The position numbers and the translations under genes were made by a program. Below, piece after piece: positions 16,232 to 25,139 of a DNA stretch of 64,000 nt. Positions within the stretch are counted from its first letter, which is position 1. The number at the start of each line of letters is the position of its first letter. The stretch lies in NCBI RefSeq assembly GCF_003628125.1, contig NZ_RBZU01000001.1:186001-250000 (forward strand). Reading direction: 5' to 3'. The stretch is from Pararobbsia silviterrae (GTDB lineage: Bacteria; Pseudomonadota; Gammaproteobacteria; Burkholderiales; Burkholderiaceae). The notes under the pieces were generated by a model that saw only the letters and a program-made list of their open reading frames with translations, had not been told where the DNA came from and ran no database searches.

Positions 16232-17980
16232 TCAGTGCGAGTCGCGCGGCACGGGCGCCCCCGAACTGCCGACGAGGAAGTCGAAGTCCGCGCCCTGATC
16301 GGCTTGCTGCACGTGCTCGACATAGAGCTTGTAGTAGCCGCGCTTGGGCGACTCGGGCTTGACCCATGCCTGACGGCGGCGCTCGAGTTCCTCATCGGAC
16401 ACTTCGAGATGCAGCTTGCGCGCCTCGACGTCGAGTTCGATCATGTCGCCGGTCTGCACGAGCGCGAGCGGGCCGCCCGCGGCCGCTTCGGGCGACACGT
16501 GCAGCACGACCGCGCCGTACGCGGTGCCGCTCATGCGGCCGTCCGAGATCCGGACCATATCGGTGATGCCCTTGCGCAGCACCTTCGCGGGCAGCGGCAT
16601 GTTGCCGACTTCGGCGAAGCCCGGGTAACCGCGCGGACCCGCACCCTTGAGCACCATCACGCAGTTCTCGTCGATATCGAGCGATTCGTCGTCGACCTTC
16701 TCGTGGAGCTCTTCGATGTTTTCGAACACGACCGCGCGGCCGCGATGCTTGAGCAGGCTCGCGGTCGCCGCCGACGGCTTGATGACCGCGCCGTTCGGCG
16801 CAAGGTTGCCCTTGAGCACGGCGATGCCGGCCTTCGCCTTGAACGGGGCCTCGAACTTCGTGATGACCTTCTCGTCGTAGTTCGGCGCGTCCTTGACGTT
16901 GTCCCAGATCGTGTTGCCGTTGACCGTCAGCGCGTTCTTGTGCAGCAGGCCTTGCTCGCCGAGCTGGCGCAGCACGGCCGGCAGACCGCCCGCGTAATAG
17001 AGGTCTTCCATCAGGTATTCGCCCGACGGCTGGAGGTTCACGAGGCACGGCACGTTCGAGCCGAGTTCCCAGTCCTCGAGCGACAGCTCGACGCCGATAC
17101 GGCGCGCGAGCGCGATCAAGTGCACGACGGCGTTCGTCGAGCCGCCGATCGCGGCATTCGTGCGGATCGCGTTTTCGAAGGCTTCACGCGTGAGGATCTT
17201 GTCCATCGTGATGTCTTCGCGAACCATGTCGACGATGCGGCGGCCCGCCATATGCGCGAGCACCTGACGGCGCGCATCGACCGCGGGAATCGCGGCGTTC
17301 TGGGGCAAGCCCATGCCGATCGATTCGACCATCGACGCCATCGTCGACGCGGTGCCCATCGTCATGCAGTGGCCGCGCGAACGGTTCATGCACGACTCGG
17401 CTTCGGTGAATTCTTCCTTCGTCATCGTGCCCGCGCGGACTTCCTCGGACATCTGCCAGACGCCCGTGCCCGAGCCGATGTGCTTGCCGCGGAAACGGCC
17501 GTTGAGCATCGGACCGCCCGAGACCGCGAGCGCGGGCAGATTGCACGATGCGGCGCCCATCAGCAGCGCGGGGGTCGTCTTGTCGCAGCCGACGAGCAGG
17601 ATCACGCCGTCCATCGGGTTCGCGCGAATCGATTCCTCGACGTCCATCGACGCGAGGTTGCGGAACATCATCGCGGTCGGACGCAGGTTCGTCTCGCCGA
17701 GCGACATGACCGGAAATTCGAGCGGCAGACCGCCCGCTTCGCGCACGCCGCGCTTGACGTACTCGGCGAGCTCGCGGAAATGCGCGTTACACGGCGTGAG
17801 CTCCGACCACGTATTACAGATGCCGATCACCGGCCGGCCGTCGAAATTGTCGTGCGGGATGCCCTGGTTCTTCATCCACGATCGATGGAGGAACCCGTCC
17901 TTGCCCTCGATACCGAACCATGCGGCACTGCGCAAAGGCTTCTTGCCGTTCTTGTTGTCGTTTGAATGATCGCTGCTCAT
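16232..17980 (-). CDS. IlvD/Edd-family dehydratase, probably L-arabinonate type
   Basis: 582-residue Fe-S, Mg-dependent sugar-acid dehydratase. Cluster cysteines are visible in IGICNTWSELTPCN, LLVGCDKTTPALLMG and SRGHCMTMGTAS; the last motif and the 580-residue length match L-arabinonate/D-xylonate-type dehydratases better than dihydroxy-acid dehydratase (IlvD). The expected reaction is L-arabinonate (or a related aldonate) to 2-dehydro-3-deoxy-aldonate, feeding the GguC/AraD1 protein. The ATG at 17978-17980 has GGAGAG 7 nt upstream; a longer frame to 18061 is unlikely. It is divergent from a second LysR gene at 18211. The C-terminal tail (HVQQADQGADFDFLVG) is typical of the family. The exact substrate is inferred from context. 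Confidence 0.9.
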   Translation of the reverse strand: MSSDHSNDNKNGKKPLRSAAWFGIEGKDGFLHRSWMKNQGIPHDNFDGRPVIGICNTWSELTPCNAHFRELAEYVKRGVREAGGLPLEFPVMSLGETNLRPTAMMFRNLASMDVEESIRANPMDGVILLVGCDKTTPALLMGAASCNLPALAVSGGPMLNGRFRGKHIGSGTGVWQMSEEVRAGTMTKEEFTEAESCMNRSRGHCMTMGTASTMASMVESIGMGLPQNAAIPAVDARRQVLAHMAGRRIVDMVREDITMDKILTREAFENAIRTNAAIGGSTNAVVHLIALARRIGVELSLEDWELGSNVPCLVNLQPSGEYLMEDLYYAGGLPAVLRQLGEQGLLHKNALTVNGNTIWDNVKDAPNYDEKVITKFEAPFKAKAGIAVLKGNLAPNGAVIKPSAATASLLKHRGRAVVFENIEELHEKVDDESLDIDENCVMVLKGAGPRGYPGFAEVGNMPLPAKVLRKGITDMVRISDGRMSGTAYGAVVLHVSPEAAAGGPLALVQTGDMIELDVEARKLHLEVSDEELERRRQAWVKPESPKRGYYKLYVEHVQQADQGADFDFLVGSSGAPVPRDSH

Positions 17981-18210
17981 CGCTGTCTCTCCGTGTCCTT
18001 CAAGGTCATGCCGCGCCCCGTCACCGGCCCGATGCGGGTGACATATGCTGCACTGCGCCACGTCTGCCGCGACGTCTCCAATCGCGGCCGGTGTGACAAA
18101 GGCATTGAGGGTAGTCTTGCGTCAGGCTCGGCGTCTAATGAAATGTCGGCCGTCAGGCATATAAAAATTGATATAGTTCGCGCGTCCTCTTAGATGCCTG
18201 AAGTTCAAAA

Positions 18211-19188
18211 ATGGATACCGCCCCGCAGGACAAGATGCCGCAGCGACGCCTGCGGCTTCAGCAATTGCGGCTGCTCGTGAGCCTCGACGAGACCCGCAAC
18301 ATGGCGCGTTCGGCCGAGAGTCTCGGCATGTCCCAGCCCGCGGCATCGCGCGTGTTGCGCGAACTCGAGGAACTCATGGGCATCGCGTTGTTCGAGCGCT
18401 TGCCGCGCGGCCTGCAGCCGACGTGGTTCGGCGACAGCATGATCCGTCACGCGCGCACGGCCCTGTCGGCGGTCGATCATGCGTTCACCGAAATTGCCGC
18501 GATGAAGTCGGGCCTCACGGGCGTCGTGCGCATCGGTACGATCATGTCGCCCGCGACGGCCCTGATCCCCGATGCCGTCGTGCGCGTCAAGCAGCGCTTC
18601 CCGCAGGTCCGGATGATCGTGCGCGTCGAGTCGAGCGACACGCTGTTCCCGATGTTGCGCCAGGGCGAACTCGATATCGCGATTGCGCGGCCGCTCGAGG
18701 AAGACAAGAACCAGGACATCGAATTCGAACCGCTCGCCGGCGAGGACGTCTGCGCGATGGTGCGCGTCGGCCATCCGCTCGCGCGCGCGTCCGAGGTCTC
18801 GCTCAACGAGCTCGCGCGCTGGCCGTGGGTCGTGCCCGAGGCCGGCTCGGTGCTGCGCCGCCGTTTCGACCAGCTGTTTCGCGTGAACCGCGTGACGCCG
18901 CCCGCGGACTTCGTCGAGACGGGCGCGCAGTTGCTGATCACGAGTCTCGTCGGCCGCTCGGACACCGTCGCGCTGCTGCCGCGCGAGGTCACCGAGTACT
19001 ACGTGAGTCATGGCGTCGGCGCGCTCGTGCCGATCACGCTCGATTGCCGCATGGACCCGTTCGGCATCGCGACGCTGCTCGAAGCGCCGCTGTCGCCGGC
19101 CGCCTTCGCGGTGCTCGAGACGATACGCGAGCGCGCGGCCGAACTCTATCTCGACGAACGCGAGCCCCAGACCGGCGCGCGCGTCTGA
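18211..19188 (+). CDS. LysR-family regulator, GbpR-like
   Basis: 325 residues. Helix-turn-helix LRLLVSLDETRNMARSAESL then GMSQPAASRVLRELEEL; effector-binding domain from about residue 100 with GVVRIGTIMSPATALIPDA. GbpR of Agrobacterium, a regulator of galactose/arabinose uptake, is the nearest functional group I recognise. The ATG at 18211 is used; a second at 18235 is possible. It is divergent from the dehydratase and convergent with the ABC importer, so it may control either. The 230-bp region upstream contains an AT-rich patch (18158-18178) that could be the shared promoter/operator. Confidence 0.9.
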   Translation: MDTAPQDKMPQRRLRLQQLRLLVSLDETRNMARSAESLGMSQPAASRVLRELEELMGIALFERLPRGLQPTWFGDSMIRHARTALSAVDHAFTEIAAMKSGLTGVVRIGTIMSPATALIPDAVVRVKQRFPQVRMIVRVESSDTLFPMLRQGELDIAIARPLEEDKNQDIEFEPLAGEDVCAMVRVGHPLARASEVSLNELARWPWVVPEAGSVLRRRFDQLFRVNRVTPPADFVETGAQLLITSLVGRSDTVALLPREVTEYYVSHGVGALVPITLDCRMDPFGIATLLEAPLSPAAFAVLETIRERAAELYLDEREPQTGARV

Positions 19189-19229
19189 CGCGCGGCATGC
19201 GCGCGCCGCGCCGGTTCGGGAGGGCGATG

Positions 19230-20345
19230 TCACGATTCGAGCGCGCGTGACGTCATCGGGTGTTCGATCGCGTTCTGCACGGCCGGCGTCTTCGCGGACG
19301 GCCGATCGACGTGCTTCACGCGTCCGCCTTGCGTCGTGCCGCCCGTGCGGCGGTCGGCGCGCGCATGGCGCTCGATAATGCGCTGCAGCAGGCAGAACAC
19401 GCAGAGCAGGGCGCCGATGAAGATCCGCGTCCACCACGAACTCAGCGTGCCGTCGAACGTGATCAGCGTCTGAATCGTGCCGAGAATGCCGACGCCGAAC
19501 AACGTGCCCACGACATAGCCGACGCCGCCCGTGAGCAGCGTGCCGCCGATCACGCTCGCCGCGATCGCGTCGAGCTCCATGCCTTGCGCCTGCAGTCCGT
19601 ATCCCGAGAGCACGTAGAACGTGAATGCGACGCCGCCGAGCGCCGAGCAGAAGCCCGACAGCGCATAGACGCCGACCTTCGTCGACGCGACGGGCAGGCC
19701 CATGAGCAGCGCCGAGCGCTCGTTGCCGCCGATCGCGTAGACGTTGCGCCCGAAGCGCGAGTAATGCGCGACGTAGATCGCGGCGAGCAGGGTCACGAAT
19801 GCAATGACGACGTTCGTGCTGACGGCCGCCGAGCCGATCGGAATCCGCAGCGTCGAAATGGCCTTGAACGTCGGGTCGGTGATCGGAATCGAGTCGAGCG
19901 TGATCAGGAAGCAGATCCCGCGCGCGACGAACATGCCGGCGAGCGTGATGACGAAGGCCTGCAGCTTGAAGAAGTGGATCAGCGCGCCCTGGATCGCGCC
20001 GAACAGCGTGCCGATCACGAGCACGATCGGCACGATGACCCAGACCGACCAGTGCCAGTGTTCGGCCATGACGGCTTCGGCGATCGTCGTGAACGCGACG
20101 ACGGAGCCGACCGACAGGTCGATGCCGCCCGACAGGATCACGAACGTGACGCCGATGCCGACGATCAGCAGGAACGCGTTGTCGACGAGCAGGTCGAGCA
20201 GCACCTGCAGCGAGAAGAACCCGGTGTACATGACCGAGCCGAAACCGAAGAGCGCGATGAACAGCACGATCGTGACGGTCAGCGGCAAGGTCCGCGGATC
20301 CGTGACGGCGGCGATGCGCGAGACAAGCATCGAACGGATATTCAT
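19230..20345 (-). CDS. yjfF: Sugar ABC importer permease, YjfF type
   Basis: 371-residue inner-membrane permease of the branched-chain/ribose (BPD_transp_2) family, the second permease of a galactofuranose/arabinose/galactose importer. The signature TFVILSGGIDLSVGSVVAFT is clear, with about ten membrane helices and the coupling region GRNVYAIGGNERSALLMGLP. The ATG at 20343-20345 overlaps the stop of the preceding permease by four bases (ATGA), showing translational coupling. The last 45 residues form a polar, basic extension beyond the usual family end (RRTGGTTQGGRVKHVDRPSA). It is convergent with the LysR gene. Confidence 0.92.
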   Translation of the reverse strand: MNIRSMLVSRIAAVTDPRTLPLTVTIVLFIALFGFGSVMYTGFFSLQVLLDLLVDNAFLLIVGIGVTFVILSGGIDLSVGSVVAFTTIAEAVMAEHWHWSVWVIVPIVLVIGTLFGAIQGALIHFFKLQAFVITLAGMFVARGICFLITLDSIPITDPTFKAISTLRIPIGSAAVSTNVVIAFVTLLAAIYVAHYSRFGRNVYAIGGNERSALLMGLPVASTKVGVYALSGFCSALGGVAFTFYVLSGYGLQAQGMELDAIAASVIGGTLLTGGVGYVVGTLFGVGILGTIQTLITFDGTLSSWWTRIFIGALLCVFCLLQRIIERHARADRRTGGTTQGGRVKHVDRPSAKTPAVQNAIEHPMTSRALES

Positions 20346-21379
20346 GGTGTGACGCTCCGCTTGCCGAACGCGAACAGGATGTAGAACCGCGCGATCGGGG
20401 ACTGGATGATGCTGACGACGAGCACGACGGCGGCCTTGACGACGAGGTTGGCCTCGGGCGGCACGCCGATCGAATAGGTCGTGTACGTGAGGGTCTGGAT
20501 GATCAGCGCGCCGAGCACGGTGCCCATGAGGCTGAAGCGGCCGCCGAGCAGCGATGTACCGCCGAGCGTGACGGCGAGAATCGCATCGAGTTCGAGCAGC
20601 AGCCCGGCGTTGTTGCCGTCGGCGCTGCGCACGTTCGAGCTGATCAGCACGCCGGCCATCGATGCCGTCAGCCCCGAGAACACATAGACGAGAAACACGA
20701 TCGCCTTCATGCGCAGGCCGACGAAGCGCGTCGCCGTCGGGTTCACGCCGATCGCGCGGATGAACAGGCCGAGCGCCGTGCCTTCCATCAACGCGAACGT
20801 ACCGAGCACGATGACGGCCGCGACCCATACCGAAAATGGCATGCCTAGCAGGTAGCCGCCGCCGAGAAACAGATAACCGGGCGTCGAGATCGGGATGATC
20901 TGGCCGGCGGTCAGCAGTTGCGCGACGCCGCGGCCCGCGACCATGAGGATCAGCGTCGCGATGATCGGCTGCATGCCGACGAACGAGACGAGCGTGCCGT
21001 TCCAGATCCCGCTGAGCAAGCCGACGCCGAGCGCCGCGAGGACCGCGATATAGACGGGATAGCCGGCCGACGTGATGGTCGGGACGAGCAGCGTCGCCGC
21101 CATGGCGCCCGCGATCGCGACGACGGCGCCGACCGAGATGTCGATGCCGCGCGTTGCGATGACGAGTGTCATGCCCAGCGAGACGAGCGTGAGCGGCGCC
21201 GCACGGTTCAGGATGTCGATCGGCGCGCCGAACATATGGCCGTTGAGCAGCGTGATGGACAGGAAGGCCGGATGCACGACGAGATTCAGTGCGATCAGCA
21301 GCACCAGCGTGAGCGCCGGCCAGACGAGCGGACTCCGCAATAGGCCGCGCACTCCGCCGCGCGAGTCGTCCTTGGTCAT
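20342..21379 (-). CDS. ytfT: Sugar ABC importer permease, YtfT type
   Basis: 345-residue inner-membrane permease, partner of YjfF. The family motif VIATRGIDISVGAVVAIAGA lies near residue 85, and the coupling segment FIRAIGVNPTATRFVGLRM near residue 200. The start ATG (21377-21379) overlaps the upstream ATPase stop by four bases, and its own stop overlaps yjfF the same way, so the three genes form a tightly coupled unit. The two different permeases form the transmembrane heterodimer of this importer class. Confidence 0.93.
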   Translation of the reverse strand: MTKDDSRGGVRGLLRSPLVWPALTLVLLIALNLVVHPAFLSITLLNGHMFGAPIDILNRAAPLTLVSLGMTLVIATRGIDISVGAVVAIAGAMAATLLVPTITSAGYPVYIAVLAALGVGLLSGIWNGTLVSFVGMQPIIATLILMVAGRGVAQLLTAGQIIPISTPGYLFLGGGYLLGMPFSVWVAAVIVLGTFALMEGTALGLFIRAIGVNPTATRFVGLRMKAIVFLVYVFSGLTASMAGVLISSNVRSADGNNAGLLLELDAILAVTLGGTSLLGGRFSLMGTVLGALIIQTLTYTTYSIGVPPEANLVVKAAVVLVVSIIQSPIARFYILFAFGKRSVTP

Positions 21380-22950
21380 TCCGAGGCCCCCGAGATCAAT
21401 CGATAGATGTTTTCGTCGGTCGCTTCGCGACCGCTCAGTTCCGCGATCTTGTTGCGGTCGCGCAGCACCGCGACGCGATGGCTCATGCGCGTGACTTCCG
21501 ACACCTCGGACGAGATGAACAGAATGCCGAGCCCCTTCGCGCAGAGCGCGAGCATCTGATCCATGATTTCGAACTTGGCCGCGACGTCGATGCCGCGCGT
21601 CGGTTCGTCGAGGATCAGCAATTGAGGCTCGGTCGCGAGCCAGCGCGCGAGCAGCACTTTCTGCTGGTTGCCGCCCGAGAGCAGACCGATCGGCTGCTCG
21701 GCGTCGGAGGCCTTGATGCCGAGGCGCCGGATGTAGTCGTCGGCGATCGCGCGCTGACGCTTGCGCCGGATGAAGCGCCGCCAGCCGAGCTTGGCCTGCA
21801 GCGCGAGCACGATGTTTTCGCGGATCGACAGATCGGCGACGATGCCTTCGCGCTTGCGGTCCTCGGGGCAAAACCCGATGCCTTGCGCGACGGCGTCGTG
21901 CGGCGAGCGCAACTTGACCGCCTGACCGTTGAACGCGACGTCGCCCGCATCGGCGCGGTCGACGCCGAACAGCAGACGCGCGGTCTCGGTGCGGCCTGAG
22001 CCGAGCAGCCCGGCCAGGCCGAGAATCTCGCCGCGCCGGATATCGATATCGACGGGCTGCATCTGGCCGCGTTTGCCGACCCCGCGCATCTCGACAAACG
22101 GCGCGGCGGCGCCATGCGCGGCCGCGTCGCGCTCGTCGAGACGTTCGGCGAGCTCGGCCGCGGTTTGTTCGAGACGTTCGCCGACGCCTTCATGACCGAC
22201 CATCTTCGCAACGAGCTGCGCGGGCGAGAGATCGCGGGCGAGGTATTCGCCGACGCGTTCGCCGTTGCGCATGACCGTGATCCGATCGGAGATCGCGTAC
22301 GTCTGTTCGAGAAAGTGCGTGACGAACAGGATCGCGATGCGGCTTTGCTTGAGCTGACGCAGCACGGCAAAAAGCCGCGCGACTTCGTCCTCGTCGAGAC
22401 TCGAGGTCGGCTCGTCGAGGATCAGCACGCGCGCGTCGACACTGAGCGCGCGTGCGATCGCGACCATCTGCTGAATCGCGATCGGGTAGTAATCGAGGGC
22501 CTTCGAGACGTCGAGGCCGATATTGAGCCGGGCGAGCGCGTCTTGCGCGCCGTCGCGCATCGCGGCCCAGTCGATCTTGCCGTTGCGCATCGGTTGCCGG
22601 CCCGCGTAGATATTCTCGGCGACCGACAGGTTCGGACACAGGTTGACTTCCTGATAGAGCGTGCGCACGCCGCAGGCTTCGGCCTGTTTCGGCGAATTGA
22701 ACCGCACGGGCTGGCCGTCGAGCACGATCTCGCCGCTATCGGGCACGAACACGCCCGTCAGCACATTGATCAGCGTGGATTTGCCCGCGCCGTTCTGGCC
22801 CATCAAGGTATGGACTTCGCCGGGCAGCAGGCGGAAGTCGACCTGCTTGAGCGCGTGAACCCCCGGAAAGCGCTTGTCGACGCCCGTCATCTGGAGCACG
22901 GGGGCGACGTCGGCGCGTGTTGCTTCGTTAAGCACAGTGTCGTTGGTCAT
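21376..22950 (-). CDS. ytfR: Sugar ABC importer ATPase with two nucleotide-binding domains
   Basis: 524 residues with two fused ABC domains, as in MglA/RbsA/YtfR. First domain: Walker A GQNGAGKST, Walker B ARVLILDEPTSSLD; second: degenerate Walker A GLLGSGRTE, signature LSGGNQQKVLLARWL, Walker B LLILDEPTRGID. The asymmetric second Walker A is normal in this family. ATGs at 22948-22950 and 22954-22956 are both possible; neither has a good ribosome site. The 150-bp gap before it carries a strong hairpin. It energises uptake by YtfT/YjfF with the binding protein YtfQ. Confidence 0.93.
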   Translation of the reverse strand: MTNDTVLNEATRADVAPVLQMTGVDKRFPGVHALKQVDFRLLPGEVHTLMGQNGAGKSTLINVLTGVFVPDSGEIVLDGQPVRFNSPKQAEACGVRTLYQEVNLCPNLSVAENIYAGRQPMRNGKIDWAAMRDGAQDALARLNIGLDVSKALDYYPIAIQQMVAIARALSVDARVLILDEPTSSLDEDEVARLFAVLRQLKQSRIAILFVTHFLEQTYAISDRITVMRNGERVGEYLARDLSPAQLVAKMVGHEGVGERLEQTAAELAERLDERDAAAHGAAAPFVEMRGVGKRGQMQPVDIDIRRGEILGLAGLLGSGRTETARLLFGVDRADAGDVAFNGQAVKLRSPHDAVAQGIGFCPEDRKREGIVADLSIRENIVLALQAKLGWRRFIRRKRQRAIADDYIRRLGIKASDAEQPIGLLSGGNQQKVLLARWLATEPQLLILDEPTRGIDVAAKFEIMDQMLALCAKGLGILFISSEVSEVTRMSHRVAVLRDRNKIAELSGREATDENIYRLISGASE

Positions 22951-23047
22951 GACCATCGCGTATGAAGCGCTTTTCGATCGATGCGACAAATCGCCGTTGC
23001 GCTGCGCGCAGCGGCGATGCCTTCAATCAAGATAGTGCGGATTTCGA

Positions 23048-23078
23048 GATGCCGCGCGCCCGCGGGCGGCGCGGCATC
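23048..23078 (-). terminator. Intercistronic hairpin between ytfQ and ytfR
   Basis: Perfect 10-bp stem GATGCCGCGC (23048-23057) with GCGCGGCATC (23069-23078) and an 11-nt GC-rich loop, with no T-run. Such hairpins downstream of binding-protein genes usually protect the 5' message or partially attenuate, giving excess binding protein over ATPase. Confidence 0.65.
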
Positions 23079-23100
23079 GTGCAGCACGGATCCGAATGGA

Positions 23101-24069
23101 TCAGTACTTGCGCGTCGGCATGATCTTTGCCGCGTCAGCTTGCACGAAGACCGTTTCTTCGGTCTTGATGCGGCGGGGCAGTTCCTTGCCCGCGACGACG
23201 TCCTTGACGGCTTGCATCAGCTGCGGTCCGAGCAGCGGGCTGCATTCGACGTCGACATTGATCTTGCCGTCGACCATCGCCTGGAAGCCGCCATGCGTCG
23301 CGTCGAACGAGACGACCTGAACGTCCTTGCCCGGGTGCACGCCGGCTTCTTCCATGGCCTGGATCGCGCCGAGCGCCATGTCGTCGTTGTGTGCGTAGAC
23401 GACGTTGTACTTGCCGGCGTAGGTCTTCGCGAAGGCTTCCATGACCTGCTTGCCGCCGGCGAGCGTGAAGTCGCCCGATTGCGACGCGATGATCTTGAAC
23501 TTCGGATCCTTCTGGATGATTTCGACGAGGCCCGCGTGACGGTCGTTGGCCGGTGCCGAACCGACGGTGCCCTGGAGTTCGACGATGTTGATCGGGCCCG
23601 GGTTGTCCTTGTAGTGCTCTTCGAGCCAGCGACCGCCGCGGCGACCTTCTTCAAGGAAGTCCGAACCGATCATCGTCACGTAGAGCGACGTGTCCTTCAC
23701 GTCGATGTTGCGGTCGGTCAGGATCACGGGGATCTTCGCGGCCTTGGCTTCCTGGAGCACCGGTTCCCAGCCCGATTCGACGACCGGCGAGAATGCGATG
23801 ACATCGACCTTCTGGGCGATATACGAGCGGATCGCCTTGATCTGGTTTTCCTGCTTTTGCTGGGCGTCGGCGAACTTGAGGTTGATGCCCGCAGCCGGCG
23901 CCGCAGACTTGACCGATTCGGTATTGGCCGTGCGCCATGCGCTTTCGGCGCCGACCTGCGAGAAACCCAGTGTGATTTGCTTGTCCGCGGCATGTGCGCC
24001 GAAGCTCGCACACGCGACCACTGCAGCAGCGACGAATGCGCGGAGTGCGCCTCGCTTGACATCAGCCAT
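23101..24069 (-). CDS. ytfQ: Periplasmic sugar-binding protein, YtfQ type
   Basis: 322 residues with a Sec signal peptide (LRAFVAAAVVACASFGAHAA) cut before DKQITLGFSQVG. The periplasmic-binding-protein I fold shows family hallmarks GFSQVGAESAWRTANTESV, AFSPVVESGWEPVLQEAK, LTDRNIDV and VYAHNDDMALGAIQAMEEAG. YtfQ binds galactofuranose in E. coli, while related GguA/ChvE-linked systems bind galactose or arabinose, so the ligand here is a hexo- or pentofuranose/pyranose to be determined. Ribosome site GGAGA precedes the ATG at 24067-24069. It is first in the ytfQ-R-T-yjfF operon, downstream of a palindrome at 24178. Confidence 0.94.
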   Translation of the reverse strand: MADVKRGALRAFVAAAVVACASFGAHAADKQITLGFSQVGAESAWRTANTESVKSAAPAAGINLKFADAQQKQENQIKAIRSYIAQKVDVIAFSPVVESGWEPVLQEAKAAKIPVILTDRNIDVKDTSLYVTMIGSDFLEEGRRGGRWLEEHYKDNPGPINIVELQGTVGSAPANDRHAGLVEIIQKDPKFKIIASQSGDFTLAGGKQVMEAFAKTYAGKYNVVYAHNDDMALGAIQAMEEAGVHPGKDVQVVSFDATHGGFQAMVDGKINVDVECSPLLGPQLMQAVKDVVAGKELPRRIKTEETVFVQADAAKIMPTRKY

Positions 24070-24177
24070 GTCTGTCTCCTGATTTCGTTTTTTTCATAAG
24101 GCCGGGCCGGTGGACCCGACACCTTTTTCAGCCTAGCAATCGGGCCTGACACCGTCTAATCCCATTTATCCGCGGAA

Positions 24178-24197
24178 CCATATCGAAACCGATATGG
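24178..24197. promoter_or_regulatory. Perfect inverted repeat upstream of the sugar importer operon
   Basis: CCATATCG (24178-24185), AAAC, CGATATGG (24190-24197). It lies about 110 bp upstream of ytfQ, beyond a weak -35/-10 like pair on the minus strand (TTAGAC and TAGGCT), a place suited to an activator or LacI/LysR-type regulator. Confidence 0.5.
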
Positions 24198-24456
24198 ATG
24201 GGCCGCAAGCCACGACAGGCAATGCGGACGGGCCCGAGCGGCTCGACCCGGATTGGGCGGCGTTGCGGGAATTCCCTGATCGAAAAACGGGCCCGACGAC
24301 CGTGCGCGCGCGTACATACGGCGTTCGCCGCGTTCCCTATCCTCGTTCAAAAGTACAGAGGCGTCGTCGCCGCGATGCGCTGCATGAACCTGCGCCACGC
24401 GCGATACGAACACAGCGTCAATGGGCACTGATGACGCGATTAGGGGTTAGCCGGCC
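24198..24456. other. Intergenic region between ytfQ operon and elaA
   Basis: No gene or repeat recognised. The region must contain the elaA promoter, which is not obvious. Confidence 0.4.
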
Positions 24457-24987
24457 ATGAACTGGACATGCAAGACTTTTGGCGAATTGTCGTCGAGCGA
24501 GCTTTATCAGATCCTTCGGGCGCGTAGCGCCGTATTCGTCGTCGAGCAGTCGTGCGTGCGTCTCGATATCGACGGCAAGGACGAACGCGCGGTCCACCTT
24601 TTCGCGCACGACATCTCGCCGATGCCGATCGCCGCGTACGCGCGCGTGAGCGTCAACGACGACGACGAGCCGGAGGTCATCGTCGACCGCCTGTTCACGG
24701 GCGCGCAGCGCCGCGGCGACGGCACGGCGGAACTGTTGCTCGAACATTTGCAGCGCGAGGTCGCGCTGCGCTGGCCCGGCCATCTCGTGCGCCTGAGCGC
24801 ACCGACGTTTCTCAAGTCGTTCTATGAGCAGTTCCGGTTCCGCAAGGTCGACGGTCCCTACCTCGACCACGGCATGCCGCATATCGGCATGAGCTGGCGC
24901 GCGCCGACCGGCCTCGATGCAGTCCTGCAACCGCTGCGCGGCGCCCGGGCGCTCGAGCGCACGCCGAGCAGCCTCGGGATGCTTTGA
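24457..24987 (+). CDS. elaA: GNAT-family N-acetyltransferase, ElaA
   Basis: 176 residues; E. coli ElaA has 153, and the excess is a C-terminal Arg/Leu-rich tail (about residues 150-176). It starts MNWTCKTFGELSSSELYQIL, with the ElaA hallmark RSAVFVVEQSCVRLDIDGKD, then DRLFTGAQRRGDGTAELLLE with the acetyl-CoA pyrophosphate loop, and FYEQFRFRKVDGPYLDHGMP in the last strand. GNAT enzymes transfer acetyl from acetyl-CoA to amines; the acceptor of ElaA is not established. GGGG 7-10 nt before the ATG is a plausible ribosome site. It is a monocistronic-looking gene. Confidence 0.93.
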   Translation: MNWTCKTFGELSSSELYQILRARSAVFVVEQSCVRLDIDGKDERAVHLFAHDISPMPIAAYARVSVNDDDEPEVIVDRLFTGAQRRGDGTAELLLEHLQREVALRWPGHLVRLSAPTFLKSFYEQFRFRKVDGPYLDHGMPHIGMSWRAPTGLDAVLQPLRGARALERTPSSLGML

Positions 24988-25080
24988 ACGACCCCGGGCG
25001 CCGCCGCACCGGGGAGACACGGTGCGCGGGCCCGACGCATGGGGATTCAAACAAGGGTGTACTCAGGGCGGCCATTCGCG

Positions 25081-25109
25081 TTGCATTCCATTCGGTGGCG
25101 ACCTAGTAT
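25081..25109 (+). promoter_or_regulatory. Predicted promoter of the Lrp-family gene
   Basis: -35 TTGCAT (25081-25086), 17-bp spacer, -10 TAGTAT (25104-25109). The predicted transcript start near 25116 leaves a short leader to GGAGG at 25131. Confidence 0.7.
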
Positions 25110-25139
25110 TTTGAGAAAAACGACCCCATGGGAGGCATC

